This document shows, piece by piece, positions 20,767 through 31,273 of a stretch of DNA of 64,000 nucleotides; position 1 is the first letter of the stretch; the number at the start of each line of letters is the position of its first letter. Both the position numbers and the translations under genes were made by a program. The notes below the pieces were generated by a model. That model searched no databases. It saw only the letters and a program-made list of their open reading frames with translations, and was not told the origin of the DNA. The stretch comes from an uncultured Cyclobacteriaceae bacterium (GTDB lineage Bacteria > Bacteroidota > Bacteroidia > Cytophagales > Cyclobacteriaceae), in assembly GCA_947492745.1 (NCBI GenBank), contig CANLOE010000005.1:1-64000 (forward strand). The letters are read 5' to 3'.

Positions 20767-20792
20767 TATTAAGCTAGTTTTTACCAACTAGC
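20762..20792 (-). terminator. Possible weak terminator or attenuator at the end of rpsN
   Basis: The arms gctagt and actagc, with an 8-base loop, overlap the last codons and stop of rpsN. On the minus strand they are followed by ttaatattttttttt. The six-pair stem is short, so partial attenuation is more likely than full termination. Confidence 0.4.
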
Positions 20793-21050
20793 CTTTGTAA
20801 CTCCTGGTATTTTACCCGCTGAGGCCATTTCCCTGAAAGTAACCCTGGAAATACCAAATTTCCTCATGTAACCTTTAGGACGTCCAGTTAGTTTACAACG
20901 ATTGTGCAACCTCACTGGAGATGAGTTTTTGGGTAATTTATCCAGAGCTTCATAATCTCCCGCTTCTTTTAAAGCAGCTCTTTTGGCTGCATATTTCGCA
21001 ACCATCTTTTCTCTTTTGATTTCTCTTGCAATTACAGACTTTCTTGCCAT
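20781..21050 (-). CDS. rpsN: 30S ribosomal protein S14 (zinc-free type)
   Basis: The 89 residues begin [20 protein letters not shown] and end [24 protein letters not shown]. This is the longer form without the CxxC zinc motifs of short S14 proteins. It matches the zinc-free state of L36 in the same cluster. It lies 3 bases after rplE. Confidence 0.97.
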   Translation of the reverse strand: MARKSVIAREIKREKMVAKYAAKRAALKEAGDYEALDKLPKNSSPVRLHNRCKLTGRPKGYMRKFGISRVTFREMASAGKIPGVTKASW

Positions 21051-21053
21051 AAC

Positions 21054-21614
21054 TTATTGTTGCTTATTTTTATTTGCGAAAGGCATACCAAAAGCCTTCA
21101 ATAGCTCATAACTTTCTTCATCAGTATTGGCTGAAGTAACAAAGGTTATATCCATACCATTAATTTTATTGACTTTATCGATACTGATCTCAGGGAAAAT
21201 TATTTGTTCCTTCACACCTAAGGTATAATTACCCCTACCATCGAAGCCTTTATCATTCACACCTCTAAAATCTCGGACCCTAGGCAAGGCAACGGCCATT
21301 AGCCTATCCATAAATTCGTACATTTTGTCACCTCTTAAGGTAACTTTTGCACCAATAGGCATTCCTTCTCTTAACTTAAAGTTGGAGATTGAATTTTTAG
21401 CAATGGTTGAAACCGCTTTCTGACCAGTAATTTCAGTTAATTCCTGAACACCGACGTCTATCAATTTCTTATCTGCGACAGCTGCGCCTATACCTTTATT
21501 GACACAGATTTTTTGTAGCTTAGGTACTTGCATGACAGACTTATACTGAAATTTTTCTTTCAGTGCCGGTACTACCTCACTATTGTACTTTTCTTTTAGT
21601 CTTGGATTAGCCAT
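21054..21614 (-). CDS. rplE: 50S ribosomal protein L5
   Basis: 5S rRNA-binding protein of the central protuberance that contacts P-site tRNA. The 186 residues contain [33 protein letters not shown] and the C-terminal [29 protein letters not shown]. Its start overlaps the end of rplX by eight bases, which suggests coupled translation. Confidence 0.98.
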   Translation of the reverse strand: MANPRLKEKYNSEVVPALKEKFQYKSVMQVPKLQKICVNKGIGAAVADKKLIDVGVQELTEITGQKAVSTIAKNSISNFKLREGMPIGAKVTLRGDKMYEFMDRLMAVALPRVRDFRGVNDKGFDGRGNYTLGVKEQIIFPEISIDKVNKINGMDITFVTSANTDEESYELLKAFGMPFANKNKQQ

Positions 21615-21954
21615 TGTTTATAAATTCACCGGTTTTCTTTGATACTCTTTGAAGTCTACCATTCTCGTTAACTTTACGTCCCGTTCGGGTAGGCTCACCT
21701 GTAGCACTATCTATCAACATTAGATTACTTATATGAATCGCAGCTTCTGTCTTCTCGATGCCCCCCTCAGGGTTATCTGCCGAAGGCTTCACATGCTTTG
21801 TAATAATATTCGCACCCTCTACGATAGCCCGTAATTTGGAAGGAAACACTTCCAGAATTACTCCAGTTTTGCCCTTAGAATTACCAGTGATTACCTTTAC
21901 AGTATCACCTTTTCTGATGTGCAATTTTCCTTGTTTCTTTTTTATCTTAGTCAT
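21607..21954 (-). CDS. rplX: 50S ribosomal protein L24
   Basis: Assembly-initiator protein with an N-terminal KOW motif ([27 protein letters not shown]). The 115 residues also contain [13 protein letters not shown] and [17 protein letters not shown]. It follows rplN after a 90-base gap in which I see no clear promoter. Confidence 0.98.
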   Translation of the reverse strand: MTKIKKKQGKLHIRKGDTVKVITGNSKGKTGVILEVFPSKLRAIVEGANIITKHVKPSADNPEGGIEKTEAAIHISNLMLIDSATGEPTRTGRKVNENGRLQRVSKKTGEFINNG

Positions 21955-22044
21955 CTGTATAAATATTTTCGATTGCCAGATGGAATTTGTATCAGCAACC
22001 TATGTACCCTATAGCAATAGATTAATATGACACACATTACATAG

Positions 22045-22413
22045 CTATAGTACTTCAGGGGCGAGTGATACAATTTTCATGAACTGTTTTTCTCGCAACT
22101 CACGCGCCACTGGGCCGAAAATACGTGTCCCTCTAGGTTCATCCTGAGCTGTTAACAGTACCGCGGCATTATCTTCGAAACGAATATAAGAACCATCTTT
22201 TCTTCTTACTTCTTTCTTTGTTCTTACAACTACAGCTTTCGAAACTGTTCCTTTTTTCAAATTACTCGAAGAAAGAGAAGCCTTTACGGTAACAACAATT
22301 TTATCGCCCACCGACGCGTATTTCTTACCAGTACCACCCAATACGCGAATACATAGTACCTCCTTGGCACCGCTGTTATCGGCTACATTTAATCTTGATT
22401 CCTGTTGTACCAT
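22045..22413 (-). CDS. rplN: 50S ribosomal protein L14
   Basis: Intersubunit-bridge protein. The 122 residues begin [24 protein letters not shown] and include the signature GDKIVVTVK and [15 protein letters not shown]. It lies one base after rpsQ. Confidence 0.98.
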   Translation of the reverse strand: MVQQESRLNVADNSGAKEVLCIRVLGGTGKKYASVGDKIVVTVKASLSSSNLKKGTVSKAVVVRTKKEVRRKDGSYIRFEDNAAVLLTAQDEPRGTRIFGPVARELREKQFMKIVSLAPEVL

Positions 22414-22414
22414 A

Positions 22415-22672
22415 TTATTTCGCCTTTTCTATGATTTCGACTAATCTCCAACGCTTTTTTTTACTCAACGGACGCGTCTCCATTATTTTTACCGTGTCTC
22501 CGATACCACATTCATTTTTCTCGTCATGAGCAGTGAATTTTGTGGTTTTACTTACAAACTTACCATAAATAGGATGTTTTACCTTTCGTTGTACTGCAAC
22601 AGTTATGGTTTTCTCCATTTTATCGCTAACAACACTTCCTACTCTTTCTTTTCTTAGATTTCTTGATTCCAT
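22415..22672 (-). CDS. rpsQ: 30S ribosomal protein S17
   Basis: An 85-residue OB-fold primary rRNA-binding protein. It contains [28 protein letters not shown] and [22 protein letters not shown], the S17 signature. It lies between rpmC and rplN. Confidence 0.98.
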   Translation of the reverse strand: MESRNLRKERVGSVVSDKMEKTITVAVQRKVKHPIYGKFVSKTTKFTAHDEKNECGIGDTVKIMETRPLSKKKRWRLVEIIEKAK

Positions 22673-22679
22673 TTATATA

Positions 22680-22880
22680 CTATTTATCAAGTGCTTTAGC
22701 CCGTAATTCAGTACTCAATCTGGCAATCAGCTTCCTGGTATCTTTGATTTTCATCGGATTCTCAATGGGAGAGATGGCATGGGCAAATTTCAATTTTTGC
22801 AATGCTTCCTTTTCAGTAGTGAGCTTTTCTTTAAGCTCATCCACACTTAATGCTCTAATTTCTGAATTCTTCATTGTCAT
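22680..22880 (-). CDS. rpmC: 50S ribosomal protein L29
   Basis: A 66-residue helical protein at the exit tunnel, where nascent-chain factors dock. It contains IRALSVDELKEKL, FAHAISPIENPMKIKDTRKLIARL. Its start codon overlaps the stop of rplP by one base. Confidence 0.97.
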   Translation of the reverse strand: MTMKNSEIRALSVDELKEKLTTEKEALQKLKFAHAISPIENPMKIKDTRKLIARLSTELRAKALDK

Positions 22881-23302
22881 TATTGTTCAACGTAATCTCT
22901 ACGTACTATGAATTTTGTACTGATAGGTAGCTTCTGTTGTGCCAATCGCAGAGCTTCCTTTGCCAGTTCCTGACTCACACCGCCTGCTTCGAACAAAATA
23001 GTACCCGGCTTAACTACTGCAACCCAATATTCAGGTGCTCCTTTTCCCTTACCCATCCTAACCTCTGCAGGCTTCTTGGTAACAGGTTTGTCGGGGAATA
23101 TTCTAATCCACACTTGACCCTGCCTTTTCATCGCCCTTGTCATAGCAATCCTTGCGGCTTCTATCTGACGGGAGGTAATCCAACCTGGCTCTAGCGCCTT
23201 TATTCCAAAAGATCCAAAGGCTATGGTATGGCCCCTTTGAGCCAACCCTTTAATTCTGCCCTTTTGTTTCTTTCTAAATTTTGTCCTTTTCGGCTGTAAC
23301 AT
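22880..23302 (-). CDS. rplP: 50S ribosomal protein L16
   Basis: A late-assembly protein that organises the A-site region. The 140 residues begin [20 protein letters not shown] and contain [16 protein letters not shown]-like and [18 protein letters not shown] segments that define the family. It lies 74 bases after rpsC. Confidence 0.98.
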   Translation of the reverse strand: MLQPKRTKFRKKQKGRIKGLAQRGHTIAFGSFGIKALEPGWITSRQIEAARIAMTRAMKRQGQVWIRIFPDKPVTKKPAEVRMGKGKGAPEYWVAVVKPGTILFEAGGVSQELAKEALRLAQQKLPISTKFIVRRDYVEQ

Positions 23303-23376
23303 CGTTTTACTATTTACTTTTTTGCCGGGCCTAGGCCATCTAAGAACCTAAAACCTTTCTATTAAATTATTAATAT

Positions 23377-24114
23377 CTATTGTCTTCTCTTTCTCTTTGG
23401 GCCACCGTCACTGTCGCCTCCCCGTTTTCTGCCTCCGCCTCTAGAAGAGTTATTATTTCCAGAACCTATATTAGGCGAAAGGTCTCTTTTTCCATAAACC
23501 TCTCCCTTAAAAATCCATACTTTGATTCCTATTTTACCATATATTGTGTTCGATTCGGAAATAGCATAATCGATATCAGCTCTCAATGTATGCAAGGGAA
23601 TTCTACCTTCTTTATACTGTTCCGTTCTTGCCATCTCTGCACCACCCAATCGACCGGATACTTTTATTTTTATCCCTTGAGCTCCAACACGTATTGCCGA
23701 AGCAATAGCTTGCTTCATTGCTCTCCGGTAAGAGATTCTGGCTTTCAACTGTTGAGCTATAGATTCACCGACAAGTTTTGCGTCTAATTCAGGTCTCTTA
23801 ATTTCAAATATGTTAATCTGAACATCTTTCCCTGTAAGCTTTTTTAGCTCTTCCTTGATTTTATCAACTTCCGAACCACCTTTGCCAATAACAACACCTG
23901 GTCGAGCAGTGTGTACTGTTAAAGTAATTCTTTTTAATGTTCTCTCGATAACAACTTTAGATATTCCTCCTTTAGGAATACGCACTTCGATGTATTTCCT
24001 TATTTTTTGGTCTTCCACCAGTTTGTCCGAAAAGGTATTTCCTCCGTACCAATTAGAGTCCCATCCTCTGACTATACCTAACCTTAAACCTATAGGATTT
24101 ACTTTTTGTCCCAT
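23377..24114 (-). CDS. rpsC: 30S ribosomal protein S3 with basic C-terminal tail
   Basis: mRNA-entry protein with a KH domain ([18 protein letters not shown]) and the S3 C-terminal domain ([17 protein letters not shown]-like; here [12 protein letters not shown]). The 245-residue form ends in a Gly/Asn/Arg/Lys-rich tail (about residues 215-245). The frame could start 21 codons earlier (24177) inside rpl[14 protein letters not shown] at 24114 is the conserved N-terminus and leaves a one-base gap. Confidence 0.96.
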   Translation of the reverse strand: MGQKVNPIGLRLGIVRGWDSNWYGGNTFSDKLVEDQKIRKYIEVRIPKGGISKVVIERTLKRITLTVHTARPGVVIGKGGSEVDKIKEELKKLTGKDVQINIFEIKRPELDAKLVGESIAQQLKARISYRRAMKQAIASAIRVGAQGIKIKVSGRLGGAEMARTEQYKEGRIPLHTLRADIDYAISESNTIYGKIGIKVWIFKGEVYGKRDLSPNIGSGNNNSSRGGGRKRGGDSDGGPKRKRRQ

Positions 24115-24115
24115 G

Positions 24116-24505
24116 CTATTCGTTGTTGTCGTTATCGTTATTACTATTGTCCAGCTCAACCGTATTATGGCTACCAATTACCAATGTTACATGATTAGAA
24201 CGCTTTCTGATGCGATGAGCTCTACCCTGTGGAGCCGGTCTCAAGCGTTTTAGCATCTTACCACCATCCACGAAAATTTCTTTTACATATAAATCGGCAT
24301 CTTCCAATCGGATATCCTCGTTCTTACTTTGCCAATTGGATATCGCGGATAAAAGTAACTTTTCTACTTTCGCTGCACCAACTTTCGGTTCAAATTTCAA
24401 AATATTCAGTGCCCTATTTACTTTCTCTCCTCTTATAAGATCGGCAACAAGCCTCATCTTTCGAGGTGAAGTAGGGACATTTTTTAATTTAGCTACTGCC
24501 TCCAT
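24116..24505 (-). CDS. rplV: 50S ribosomal protein L22
   Basis: A tunnel-lining protein with an extended hairpin. The 129 residues contain [18 protein letters not shown] and the signature [26 protein letters not shown] short Asn/Asp-rich tail ends the protein. It lies 6 bases after rpsS. Confidence 0.98.
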   Translation of the reverse strand: MEAVAKLKNVPTSPRKMRLVADLIRGEKVNRALNILKFEPKVGAAKVEKLLLSAISNWQSKNEDIRLEDADLYVKEIFVDGGKMLKRLRPAPQGRAHRIRKRSNHVTLVIGSHNTVELDNSNNDNDNNE

Positions 24506-24511
24506 TATAAT

Positions 24512-24790
24512 TTATCTTTTGCCTTTATCTTTTTTTGCAATATGCCCTCTGTAAGTACGAGTAGGAGCAAACTCTCCCAACTTATGACCTACCATATTTT
24601 CAGTCACATAAACAGGTATGAATTTATTCCCGTTATGTACTGCGAAAGTATGACCTACGAACTCTGGTGAAATCATAGATCGTCGAGACCATGTCTTGAT
24701 TACCGATTTTTTACCGGACTCATTCATAGCATCGACTTTTTTCTCAACTCTGAAGTCAATATATGGTCCTTTTTTTAGCGATCTTCCCAT
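24512..24790 (-). CDS. rpsS: 30S ribosomal protein S19
   Basis: A head protein of the small subunit. The 92 residues begin [19 protein letters not shown] and contain [24 protein letters not shown] and the [16 protein letters not shown] ending. Its ATG shares one base with the rplB stop. Confidence 0.98.
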   Translation of the reverse strand: MGRSLKKGPYIDFRVEKKVDAMNESGKKSVIKTWSRRSMISPEFVGHTFAVHNGNKFIPVYVTENMVGHKLGEFAPTRTYRGHIAKKDKGKR

Positions 24791-25614
24791 TATTTTTTCC
24801 TTCTGCTGATGATTAATTTATTTGAATATTTCTTAGGGGTTCTTGTTTTCAAACCTTTCGCGTACAGACCATTTCTAGATCTAGGGTGTCCTCCAGATGA
24901 TTTTCCTTCACCACCTCCCATAGGGTGGTCGACAGGGTTCATAGCAACACCTCTAACACGAGGCCTTCTTCCCAACCATCTTTTCCTTCCTGCCTTACCT
25001 AAGTTAACGTTCATATGGTCTCCATTGGAGACTGACCCTATAGTAGCAAGACACGTAATCAAGACCATTCTCATCTCACCAGAAGGAAGCTTCAATGTGG
25101 CATATTTACCTTCTCTAGCAAGTAATTGAGCATAAGTACCCGCACTACGAGCCATAGCACCACCTCTGCCTGGCTTTAATTCTATATTATGTATAATCGT
25201 ACCTAAGGGTATTTTAGAAAGCGGAAGCGTATTACCAACTTCAGGGGCTACGTTTTCTCCAGAGATAACAATCTGATTCACCTTAATGCCCTCAGGGGCG
25301 ATAATATAAGCCTTTTCACCATCTTCGTATTGCACCAGAGAAATTCTCGCAGAACGTGTTGGATCATATTCTACTGTTAGAACTTGCGCAGGCATATCAA
25401 ACTTATTACGTTTAAAATCAATTATTCTGATCTTTTGCTTATGCCCACCACCCAGATAACGCATGGTCATCTTTCCAGTGTTATTCCTTCCACCACTCCT
25501 CTTCTTTGTCACCAACAAGGACTTTTCAGGTTTGGTGCTAGTAATCTCGGTAAACGCAGGAGCTATCCTAAATCGTTGTCCCGGGGTTGTTGGTCTTAAT
25601 TTCTTAACTGCCAT
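24790..25614 (-). CDS. rplB: 50S ribosomal protein L2
   Basis: Protein next to the peptidyl transferase centre and needed for subunit joining. The 274 residues include [22 protein letters not shown], the [15 protein letters not shown] stretch and the C-terminal signature [20 protein letters not shown] with its conserved histidine. It lies between rplW and rpsS. Confidence 0.98.
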   Translation of the reverse strand: MAVKKLRPTTPGQRFRIAPAFTEITSTKPEKSLLVTKKRSGGRNNTGKMTMRYLGGGHKQKIRIIDFKRNKFDMPAQVLTVEYDPTRSARISLVQYEDGEKAYIIAPEGIKVNQIVISGENVAPEVGNTLPLSKIPLGTIIHNIELKPGRGGAMARSAGTYAQLLAREGKYATLKLPSGEMRMVLITCLATIGSVSNGDHMNVNLGKAGRKRWLGRRPRVRGVAMNPVDHPMGGGEGKSSGGHPRSRNGLYAKGLKTRTPKKYSNKLIISRRKK

Positions 25615-25625
25615 CTTTTATTCGT

Positions 25626-25913
25626 TTATAAACCGCTGTAAAAATCGATTACATCACCCTCAGCAACTTTGACAATTGCCTTCTTAAAAGAGGCTGTCCT
25701 GCCACTAACGACTTTTGATTTGGTGTACCTAGACTTTGGTTTGCCTAGATAATTCATCGTATTTACACTCTCTACGGTTACACCGTACATTTTCTCGACG
25801 GCTTTCTTAATTTCAACTTTATTGGCTTTGCGATCCACAATGAAACCATACTTTCCACTTTCGTTTAAAGTCGATATCTTTTCGGTAACCACTGGCTTTA
25901 TTAAAATACTCAT
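25626..25913 (-). CDS. rplW: 50S ribosomal protein L23
   Basis: Exit-tunnel protein and docking site for trigger factor and SRP. The 95 residues begin MSILIKPVVTEKISTLNESG and contain the family block FIVDRKANKVEIKKAVEKMYGVTVESVNTMNYLGKPK. It lies 4 bases after rplD. Confidence 0.97.
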   Translation of the reverse strand: MSILIKPVVTEKISTLNESGKYGFIVDRKANKVEIKKAVEKMYGVTVESVNTMNYLGKPKSRYTKSKVVSGRTASFKKAIVKVAEGDVIDFYSGL

Positions 25914-25917
25914 TTTC

Positions 25918-26544
25918 TTACTTGAATAAATTGTCCAACTTTTCTACAGTACTTTCTGTCAGCACCAAATTATCAGCATTAAGAACATCATAAGTGTTCA
26001 AAGTATCCACTGTGGTCACCTTCGCATTCTTTACATTTCTGCTAGATAGGACTACATTCTTATTAGATTCAGATAATACTAAGAGTGTTTTCCTATTATC
26101 CAACGATAATGCAGACAACATCTTAATATAGTCCTTGGTTTTGGGAGTTTCAAAAGTAAAATCTTCCAAAATGGCTATACTGTTCTCTTTCGCTTTATAG
26201 GCTAGAGCTGATTTTCTAGCCAGAACCTTAAGTTTTTTGTTCAACTTGAACCTGTAGTTTCTAGGTTTTGGCCCAAATACTCTACCACCACCTCTGAATA
26301 AAGGTGATTTTATACTACCTGCTCTTGCGGTACCTGTACCTTTTTGTTTCTTGATTTTACGTGTTGAACCTGCAATTTCAGCACGTTCCTTGGACTTGTG
26401 TGTCCCCTGTCGCTGGTTGGCCAAATAATGTTTCACATCCAGATATATGGCGTGATCGTTCGGCTCAATACCGAAGATTTCCTGAGAAAGCTGTGCTTTT
26501 CTTCCTGTATCTTCTCCGCTGTTTTTTACTATAGATAAATCCAT
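25918..26544 (-). CDS. rplD: 50S ribosomal protein L4
   Basis: Tunnel protein and, in E. coli, the repressor of the S10 operon. The 208 residues contain [30 protein letters not shown] and [22 protein letters not shown], the rRNA-binding loop. It lies one base after rplC. No attenuator-like leader is evident. Confidence 0.97.
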   Translation of the reverse strand: MDLSIVKNSGEDTGRKAQLSQEIFGIEPNDHAIYLDVKHYLANQRQGTHKSKERAEIAGSTRKIKKQKGTGTARAGSIKSPLFRGGGRVFGPKPRNYRFKLNKKLKVLARKSALAYKAKENSIAILEDFTFETPKTKDYIKMLSALSLDNRKTLLVLSESNKNVVLSSRNVKNAKVTTVDTLNTYDVLNADNLVLTESTVEKLDNLFK

Positions 26545-26545
26545 C

Positions 26546-27178
26546 TTATTTCTCCAGAATTACAGTTGAGTTTTTTGCACCGGGAATAGAACCACTCACT
26601 AGGATAAGATTCTTCTCAGGTACGACTTTCATTACTTCCAAATTGATGACAGTCACCCTATCACCACCAGTACGACCGGCCATTCTCATCCCTTTAAACA
26701 CTCTTGCTGGGTAAGAAGCTCCACCAATAGAACCTGGAGCTCTATTTCTGTTGTGTTGACCATGTGTCTGCTGACCAACACCTCCAAAACCATGCCTTTT
26801 GACCACACCTTGAAATCCCTTTCCTTTACTCGTACCGATTACATCCAGAAAATCACCTTCAGAAAAGACATCTCCTAGTTTTATCTCTTGCCCCAACTGC
26901 ACCTCACCTTCAAACTCTTCTGCAAAACCTCTAAACTCTACTAATTCCTTCTTAGGAGTGGTCTGAGCTTTCTTAAAGTGTCCTTTCATGGCATTGGGTG
27001 TATTTTTTTCTTTACGCTCCCCATAACCTAATTGTACCGCACTATAGCCGTCTGTCTCAACACTTTTTACTTGCGTTACTACGCAAGGACCAGCTTCTAT
27101 CAATGTGCATGCGACGTTACGTCCATCGGCACGGTATACGCTAGTCATTCCGATTTTTTTTCCTATTATACCAGACAT
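26546..27178 (-). CDS. rplC: 50S ribosomal protein L3
   Basis: Early-assembly protein whose loop reaches the peptidyl transferase centre. The 210-residue product begins [15 protein letters not shown] and has the signature [22 protein letters not shown]. An in-frame ATG seven codons upstream (27199) is not conserved, so 27178 is preferred. It is the first gene after the rpsJ terminator and has its own promoter at 27244. Confidence 0.96.
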   Translation of the reverse strand: MSGIIGKKIGMTSVYRADGRNVACTLIEAGPCVVTQVKSVETDGYSAVQLGYGERKEKNTPNAMKGHFKKAQTTPKKELVEFRGFAEEFEGEVQLGQEIKLGDVFSEGDFLDVIGTSKGKGFQGVVKRHGFGGVGQQTHGQHNRNRAPGSIGGASYPARVFKGMRMAGRTGGDRVTVINLEVMKVVPEKNLILVSGSIPGAKNSTVILEK

Positions 27179-27243
27179 TATCTGTTGCTTAAAAAACAAT
27201 TATTTATATTCCTTCATTTCGCAAGTTTCCCGCAAAAGGACTG

Positions 27244-27273
27244 CAAAGATAGAAAATAAAATTAAGTTACAAA
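27244..27273 (-). promoter_or_regulatory. Promoter for the rplC (S10/spc/alpha) transcript
   Basis: On the minus strand TTTG (27270-27273) is followed after 18 bases by TATCTTTG (27244-27251), a near-perfect Bacteroidota promoter. Its leader to rplC is about 60 bases. It follows the rpsJ terminator and explains how the rest of the cluster is transcribed. Confidence 0.65.
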
Positions 27274-27380
27274 AACTTAATGCAATATTATTTAATCTTT
27301 TATCCAGCAATACGTATCGTATACATTACTGATAGTAACTACTGAAGTCTTTCCATTAAAATGAAAATTTTCTTTAATTA

Positions 27381-27415
27381 AAAAGGCTGTAGGTTTAGCC
27401 CCTACAGCCTTTTTT
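27381..27415 (-). terminator. Strong terminator after rpsJ
   Basis: 11-base perfect arms (aaggctgtagg and its complement) with a seven-base loop, followed on the minus strand by a T run. It divides rpsL-rpsG-fusA-rpsJ from rplC onward. In E. coli, rpsJ and rplC share the S10 transcript; here they are split. Confidence 0.85.
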
Positions 27416-27433
27416 ATTCCCGTTATACGGATA

Positions 27434-27739
27434 TTAAACTTTAATCTCGACGTCTACCCCACTTGGTAGCTCCAACTTCATCAGAGCATCTACCGTTTTC
27501 GTGCTGTTAGAATAAATGTCAACTAACCTTTTGTAGGTACACAACTGAAACTGTTCTCTCGACTTCTTATTTACGTGAGGAGAACGCAATACTGTAAACT
27601 TCTCCTTTACTGTAGGTAAAGGTATTGGACCACTGACTACAGCTCCTGTGGTCTTGACGGCTCTTACGATCTTTTCTGATGACTTATCCACCAGGTTGTG
27701 ATCATATGATTTAAGTTTTATCCTTATTTTCTGATTCAT
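27434..27739 (-). CDS. rpsJ: 30S ribosomal protein S10
   Basis: Small-subunit protein that is also NusE, the NusG and NusB partner in transcription-translation coupling. The 101 residues begin [18 protein letters not shown] and contain [28 protein letters not shown]. It follows fusA by 40 bases and is closed by a terminator. Confidence 0.98.
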   Translation of the reverse strand: MNQKIRIKLKSYDHNLVDKSSEKIVRAVKTTGAVVSGPIPLPTVKEKFTVLRSPHVNKKSREQFQLCTYKRLVDIYSNSTKTVDALMKLELPSGVDVEIKV

Positions 27740-27779
27740 AATATCTATTTTTTGCCAGAGATAATCGTCCTTTTGATGA

Positions 27780-29894
27780 TTATGCAGTAGCTCCTTTTAC
27801 TTCGTCAATAACCTTTTCTGCTAAGTTTTTAGGTACCGGATCATAATGTGAGAATGTCAGTGAAGCCGTGGCTCTACCGGAGGTAATGGTTCTTAAATCA
27901 GTCACGTAGCCAAATAATTCAGACAATGGTACATCAGCCTTGATTACCTGAGAATTACCTTTGGTATCCATACCCTTCATCAGTCCCCTTCTCTTATTCA
28001 AATCACCAGTTACAGAACCTGTGTAATCATCAGGTGTAACCACTTCTACCTTCATGACAGGCTCAAGGAGCTGAGGACCTGCTTGCTTGGCTGCAATTTT
28101 GAAGCCTAGCCTAGCTGCAAGTTCAAATGAAAGTGCATCTGAATCCACATCATGGAAGCTACCATGGTAAAGTTCAACTTTAATGGCTTCGATAGGATAA
28201 CCTGCCAAAGGACCATTGTCCATAGCCAAGGTAAACCCTTTCTGGATGGCAGGAATGAATTCTTTTGGAATTACACCTCCAGTTATGCCGTTTACGAACT
28301 GTAGCCCAGGTTGTACAATCCCATCCTCATCAGGGTCAGCTGGACTAAGTTTAAATACTATATCAGCAAACTTACCTTTACCTCCTGTTTGCTTTTTATA
28401 GACCTCTTTGTGATCCACAAGAGTGGTGATAGTCTCCTTGTAAGCAACCTGAGGAGCGCCTTGATTGACCTCGACTTTAAATTCTCTTCTCAGACGATCC
28501 ATGATGATATCCAAATGAAGCTCGCCCATACCTCTTAAGATAGTCTGCCCTGTTTCCTCATCTGTATTCACCTTAAGTGTTGGATCCTCCTCAACGAGCT
28601 TAGCAATTGCCATACCCATTTTATCAACATCAGCTTGTGACTTAGGCTCAATGGCATATCCAATTACAGGGTCTGGGAAGTCCATAGACTCCAGTACAAT
28701 CTTGTTTTTTTCGGCACAGAGTGTGTCACCTGTTTTGATATCTTTGAAACCTACTACTGCCGCAATATCCCCTGCATGCAACTGACCGATCTGATTCTGT
28801 TTGTTGGCATGCATTTGAAAAATACGTGAAATTCTTTCTTTCTTATTGGTCCTAGTATTAAACACATAAGAACCTGAGTCCAATAAACCCGAATACGATC
28901 TTACAAAACAAAGACGCCCTACAAAGGGGTCCGTAGCGATTTTAAATGCTAAGGCCGAGAAAGGAGCCTCAGAGGAAGGTTTTCTTATTACTTGCTCTTC
29001 GGTATCGGGATCGGTACCTACGATATTGTCCCTATCCAATGGGGAAGGAAGTAATTCCATCACATAGTTCAGCATGGTTTGGACACCTTTGTTTTTGAAG
29101 GCAGAACCACACATCATGGGAACAAATGCAAGGTCAATTGTGGCTTTTCTAAGTGCTGCTATAACTTCGTCTTTAGAGATTGACTCGGGATCTTCGAAGT
29201 ACTTCTCCATAAGCGTCTCGTCATACTCCGCAACAGATTCCAGTAAATGTTCTCTATACTCATTGACCTCATCCACCATATCCGCAGGAATTTCAACCTC
29301 ATCATAGGTCATCCCCTTATCTTCTTCATTCCATACCATGGCTTTCATTTCAACAAGGTCCACAACCCCTTTGAAAGTAGCCTCAGCTCCTATGGGAAGT
29401 TGCAAAGGAACTGCTTTGGTCCCCAACATATCTTTGACCTGCTTGCACACATTAAGGAAATCAGCACCGTCACGGTCCATTTTGTTTACGAAGCCAATCC
29501 TAGCTACCTTATAGTTATCGGCAAGTCTCCAGTTGGTCTCTGACTGAGGTTCCACACCGTCTACCGCACTAAATAAAAAGACCAAACCGTCCAGTACCCT
29601 TAAGGATCTATTTACTTCCACTGTGAAATCAACGTGACCGGGAGTATCTATGATATTGATATGGTATTCATCGCCCTTGTAAGGCCAGAATACTGTAGTT
29701 GCGGCGGAGGTAATCGTAATGCCTCTTTCCTGCTCCTGCTCCATCCAGTCCATCGTAGCTGCACCATCGTGTACTTCACCTATCTTATGGCTTACCCCTG
29801 TATAGTATAGGATACGCTCAGTTGTAGTTGTTTTACCAGCATCGATGTGCGCAGCGATACCTATATTTCTTGTTAATTTAAGATCTCTTGCCAT
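27780..29894 (-). CDS. fusA: Elongation factor G
   Basis: GTPase that drives tRNA-mRNA translocation and ribosome recycling. The 704 residues have the G1 loop AHIDAGKT (15-22), the switch I stretch [20 protein letters not shown] and NKMD. The five EF-G domains are complete to the C-terminal [16 protein letters not shown]. It is flanked by rpsG and rpsJ in the str operon order. Confidence 0.97.
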   Translation of the reverse strand: MARDLKLTRNIGIAAHIDAGKTTTTERILYYTGVSHKIGEVHDGAATMDWMEQEQERGITITSAATTVFWPYKGDEYHINIIDTPGHVDFTVEVNRSLRVLDGLVFLFSAVDGVEPQSETNWRLADNYKVARIGFVNKMDRDGADFLNVCKQVKDMLGTKAVPLQLPIGAEATFKGVVDLVEMKAMVWNEEDKGMTYDEVEIPADMVDEVNEYREHLLESVAEYDETLMEKYFEDPESISKDEVIAALRKATIDLAFVPMMCGSAFKNKGVQTMLNYVMELLPSPLDRDNIVGTDPDTEEQVIRKPSSEAPFSALAFKIATDPFVGRLCFVRSYSGLLDSGSYVFNTRTNKKERISRIFQMHANKQNQIGQLHAGDIAAVVGFKDIKTGDTLCAEKNKIVLESMDFPDPVIGYAIEPKSQADVDKMGMAIAKLVEEDPTLKVNTDEETGQTILRGMGELHLDIIMDRLRREFKVEVNQGAPQVAYKETITTLVDHKEVYKKQTGGKGKFADIVFKLSPADPDEDGIVQPGLQFVNGITGGVIPKEFIPAIQKGFTLAMDNGPLAGYPIEAIKVELYHGSFHDVDSDALSFELAARLGFKIAAKQAGPQLLEPVMKVEVVTPDDYTGSVTGDLNKRRGLMKGMDTKGNSQVIKADVPLSELFGYVTDLRTITSGRATASLTFSHYDPVPKNLAEKVIDEVKGATA

Positions 29895-29905
29895 TATGTA
29901 AGATG

Positions 29906-30373
29906 TTAAAATCTAAAGTGAGAGAAGGCCTTGTTTGCTTCAGCCATTCTATGTGTATCGTCTTTCTTTTTAATGGAAGCCCCTTCTCCTTTGGATGCGG
30001 CCATGATTTCGCCAGCCAACTTATCGACCATTGTCTTCTCGCCCCTAGACCTAGCATAGCGTATCATCCATTTGATTCCCAAGGTAACTTTTCTATCAGG
30101 TCTTACCTCCATGGGTACCTGAAACGTAGCTCCACCTACTCTTCTACTCTTTACCTCTACAGCAGGCATCACGTTATTGAGGGCTTTTTTCCAAACATCT
30201 AGACCGTTTTCACCAAGCTTGTCTTCCACCTTATCCACTGCATTGTAAAATATATTATAGGCAACACTTTTTTTTCCGTCTACCATCAAATAGTTGACAA
30301 ATCTAGTTACCAGTGTATCACTGAACTTCGGATCGGGAAGAACGTATCTCTTCTTTGGTTTAGCTTTTCTCAT
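29906..30373 (-). CDS. rpsG: 30S ribosomal protein S7
   Basis: Head assembly protein and classic repressor of the str operon. The 155 residues begin [19 protein letters not shown] and contain [35 protein letters not shown] and [20 protein letters not shown]. It lies 12 bases after rpsL and 11 before fusA. Confidence 0.98.
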   Translation of the reverse strand: MRKAKPKKRYVLPDPKFSDTLVTRFVNYLMVDGKKSVAYNIFYNAVDKVEDKLGENGLDVWKKALNNVMPAVEVKSRRVGGATFQVPMEVRPDRKVTLGIKWMIRYARSRGEKTMVDKLAGEIMAASKGEGASIKKKDDTHRMAEANKAFSHFRF

Positions 30374-30385
30374 TACTTCTAATAA

Positions 30386-30760
30386 TTATTTTTTAGGCCT
30401 TTTAGCACCATATTTTGATCTTCTTTGTAATCTACCGCTAACACCAGCAGTATCCAGAGCACCCCTGATAATGTGGTACCTTACACCTGGTAAATCTTTC
30501 ACTCGACCACCTCTGATAAGTACAATAGAGTGTTCTTGCAAATTATGCCCTTCTCCAGGGATGTAGGCATTCACTTCCTTACCGTTAGTCAACCTTACCC
30601 GAGCTACTTTCCTCATCGCAGAGTTAGGCTTCTTAGGGGTAGTTGTATATACCCTTGTACATACCCCTCTTCTTTGAGGACAAGAATCCAATGCAGGCGA
30701 CTTCGACTTAGAAGTCAATTTCTTTCTCCCCTTTCTTACTAATTGTTGTATAGTAGGCAT
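30386..30760 (-). CDS. rpsL: 30S ribosomal protein S12
   Basis: Decoding-centre protein and the target of streptomycin-resistance mutations. The 124 residues include [45 protein letters not shown] and the [16 protein letters not shown] block. The Lys43-equivalent in TPKKPNS and the following PGR/PGV loops look wild type. It is the first gene of its transcript. Confidence 0.98.
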   Translation of the reverse strand: MPTIQQLVRKGRKKLTSKSKSPALDSCPQRRGVCTRVYTTTPKKPNSAMRKVARVRLTNGKEVNAYIPGEGHNLQEHSIVLIRGGRVKDLPGVRYHIIRGALDTAGVSGRLQRRSKYGAKRPKK

Positions 30761-30813
30761 TTAAATTATGTGTTTACTCAGTATAAATAACATTTTCCGC
30801 AAATTTCGGACTG

Positions 30814-30844
30814 CAAAGGTAATCAACAAAAGCTTTTAAACAAA
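30814..30844 (-). promoter_or_regulatory. rpsL (str operon) promoter
   Basis: On the minus strand TTTG (30841-30844), then exactly 19 bases, then TACCTTTG (30814-30821): a full match to the Bacteroidota consensus. The leader to the rpsL start would be about 47 bases. Confidence 0.75.
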
Positions 30845-30941
30845 TATTTTCCAAATTAAAAATCAATCTGGAAAATATTTGTCTTATCCCTTCGTCATTC
30901 CAGTAGATGATGTATGTTTACTAATGGCGATGCCATGTCTC

Positions 30942-31268
30942 TCATGCCTCTCCTACAGTCCCACCAAAGTTTATAGGAAATTTCGGTGTGTCTTCGGACT
31001 TCTTTATCAGCCCAAACGTTTCTTCATATTTTTCGATATTGTCTTTTAGGGCCCCCAAAAACCGTTTGGCATGCTCAGGAGTAATTACTATCCTGGATTT
31101 CACCTTAGCTTTTGGTACCCCTGGCATCAATCGAATAAAGTCAATAACAAATTCGCTGTTGGAATGTGCTATCATTGCTAAATTAGAATAAATACCTTCC
31201 GCAATATCCTCCGTAAGTTCAATGTTGATCTGATTCGGATTCGCATTATTTGTTCCGTCTTCCTGCAT
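30942..31268 (-). CDS. DUF3467 family protein
   Basis: A 108-residue soluble protein containing INIELTEDIAEGIYSNLAMI, HSNSEFVIDFIRLMPGVPKAKVKSRIVITPEHAKRFL and a variable tail. It matches DUF3467, a small family I recall downstream of rpoC in Bacteroidota. It starts 5 bases after rpoC, so it is co-transcribed with the polymerase genes. A link to transcription is an inference from position only; no function is known to me. Confidence 0.85.
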   Translation of the reverse strand: MQEDGTNNANPNQINIELTEDIAEGIYSNLAMIAHSNSEFVIDFIRLMPGVPKAKVKSRIVITPEHAKRFLGALKDNIEKYEETFGLIKKSEDTPKFPINFGGTVGEA

Positions 31269-31273
31269 TACGT

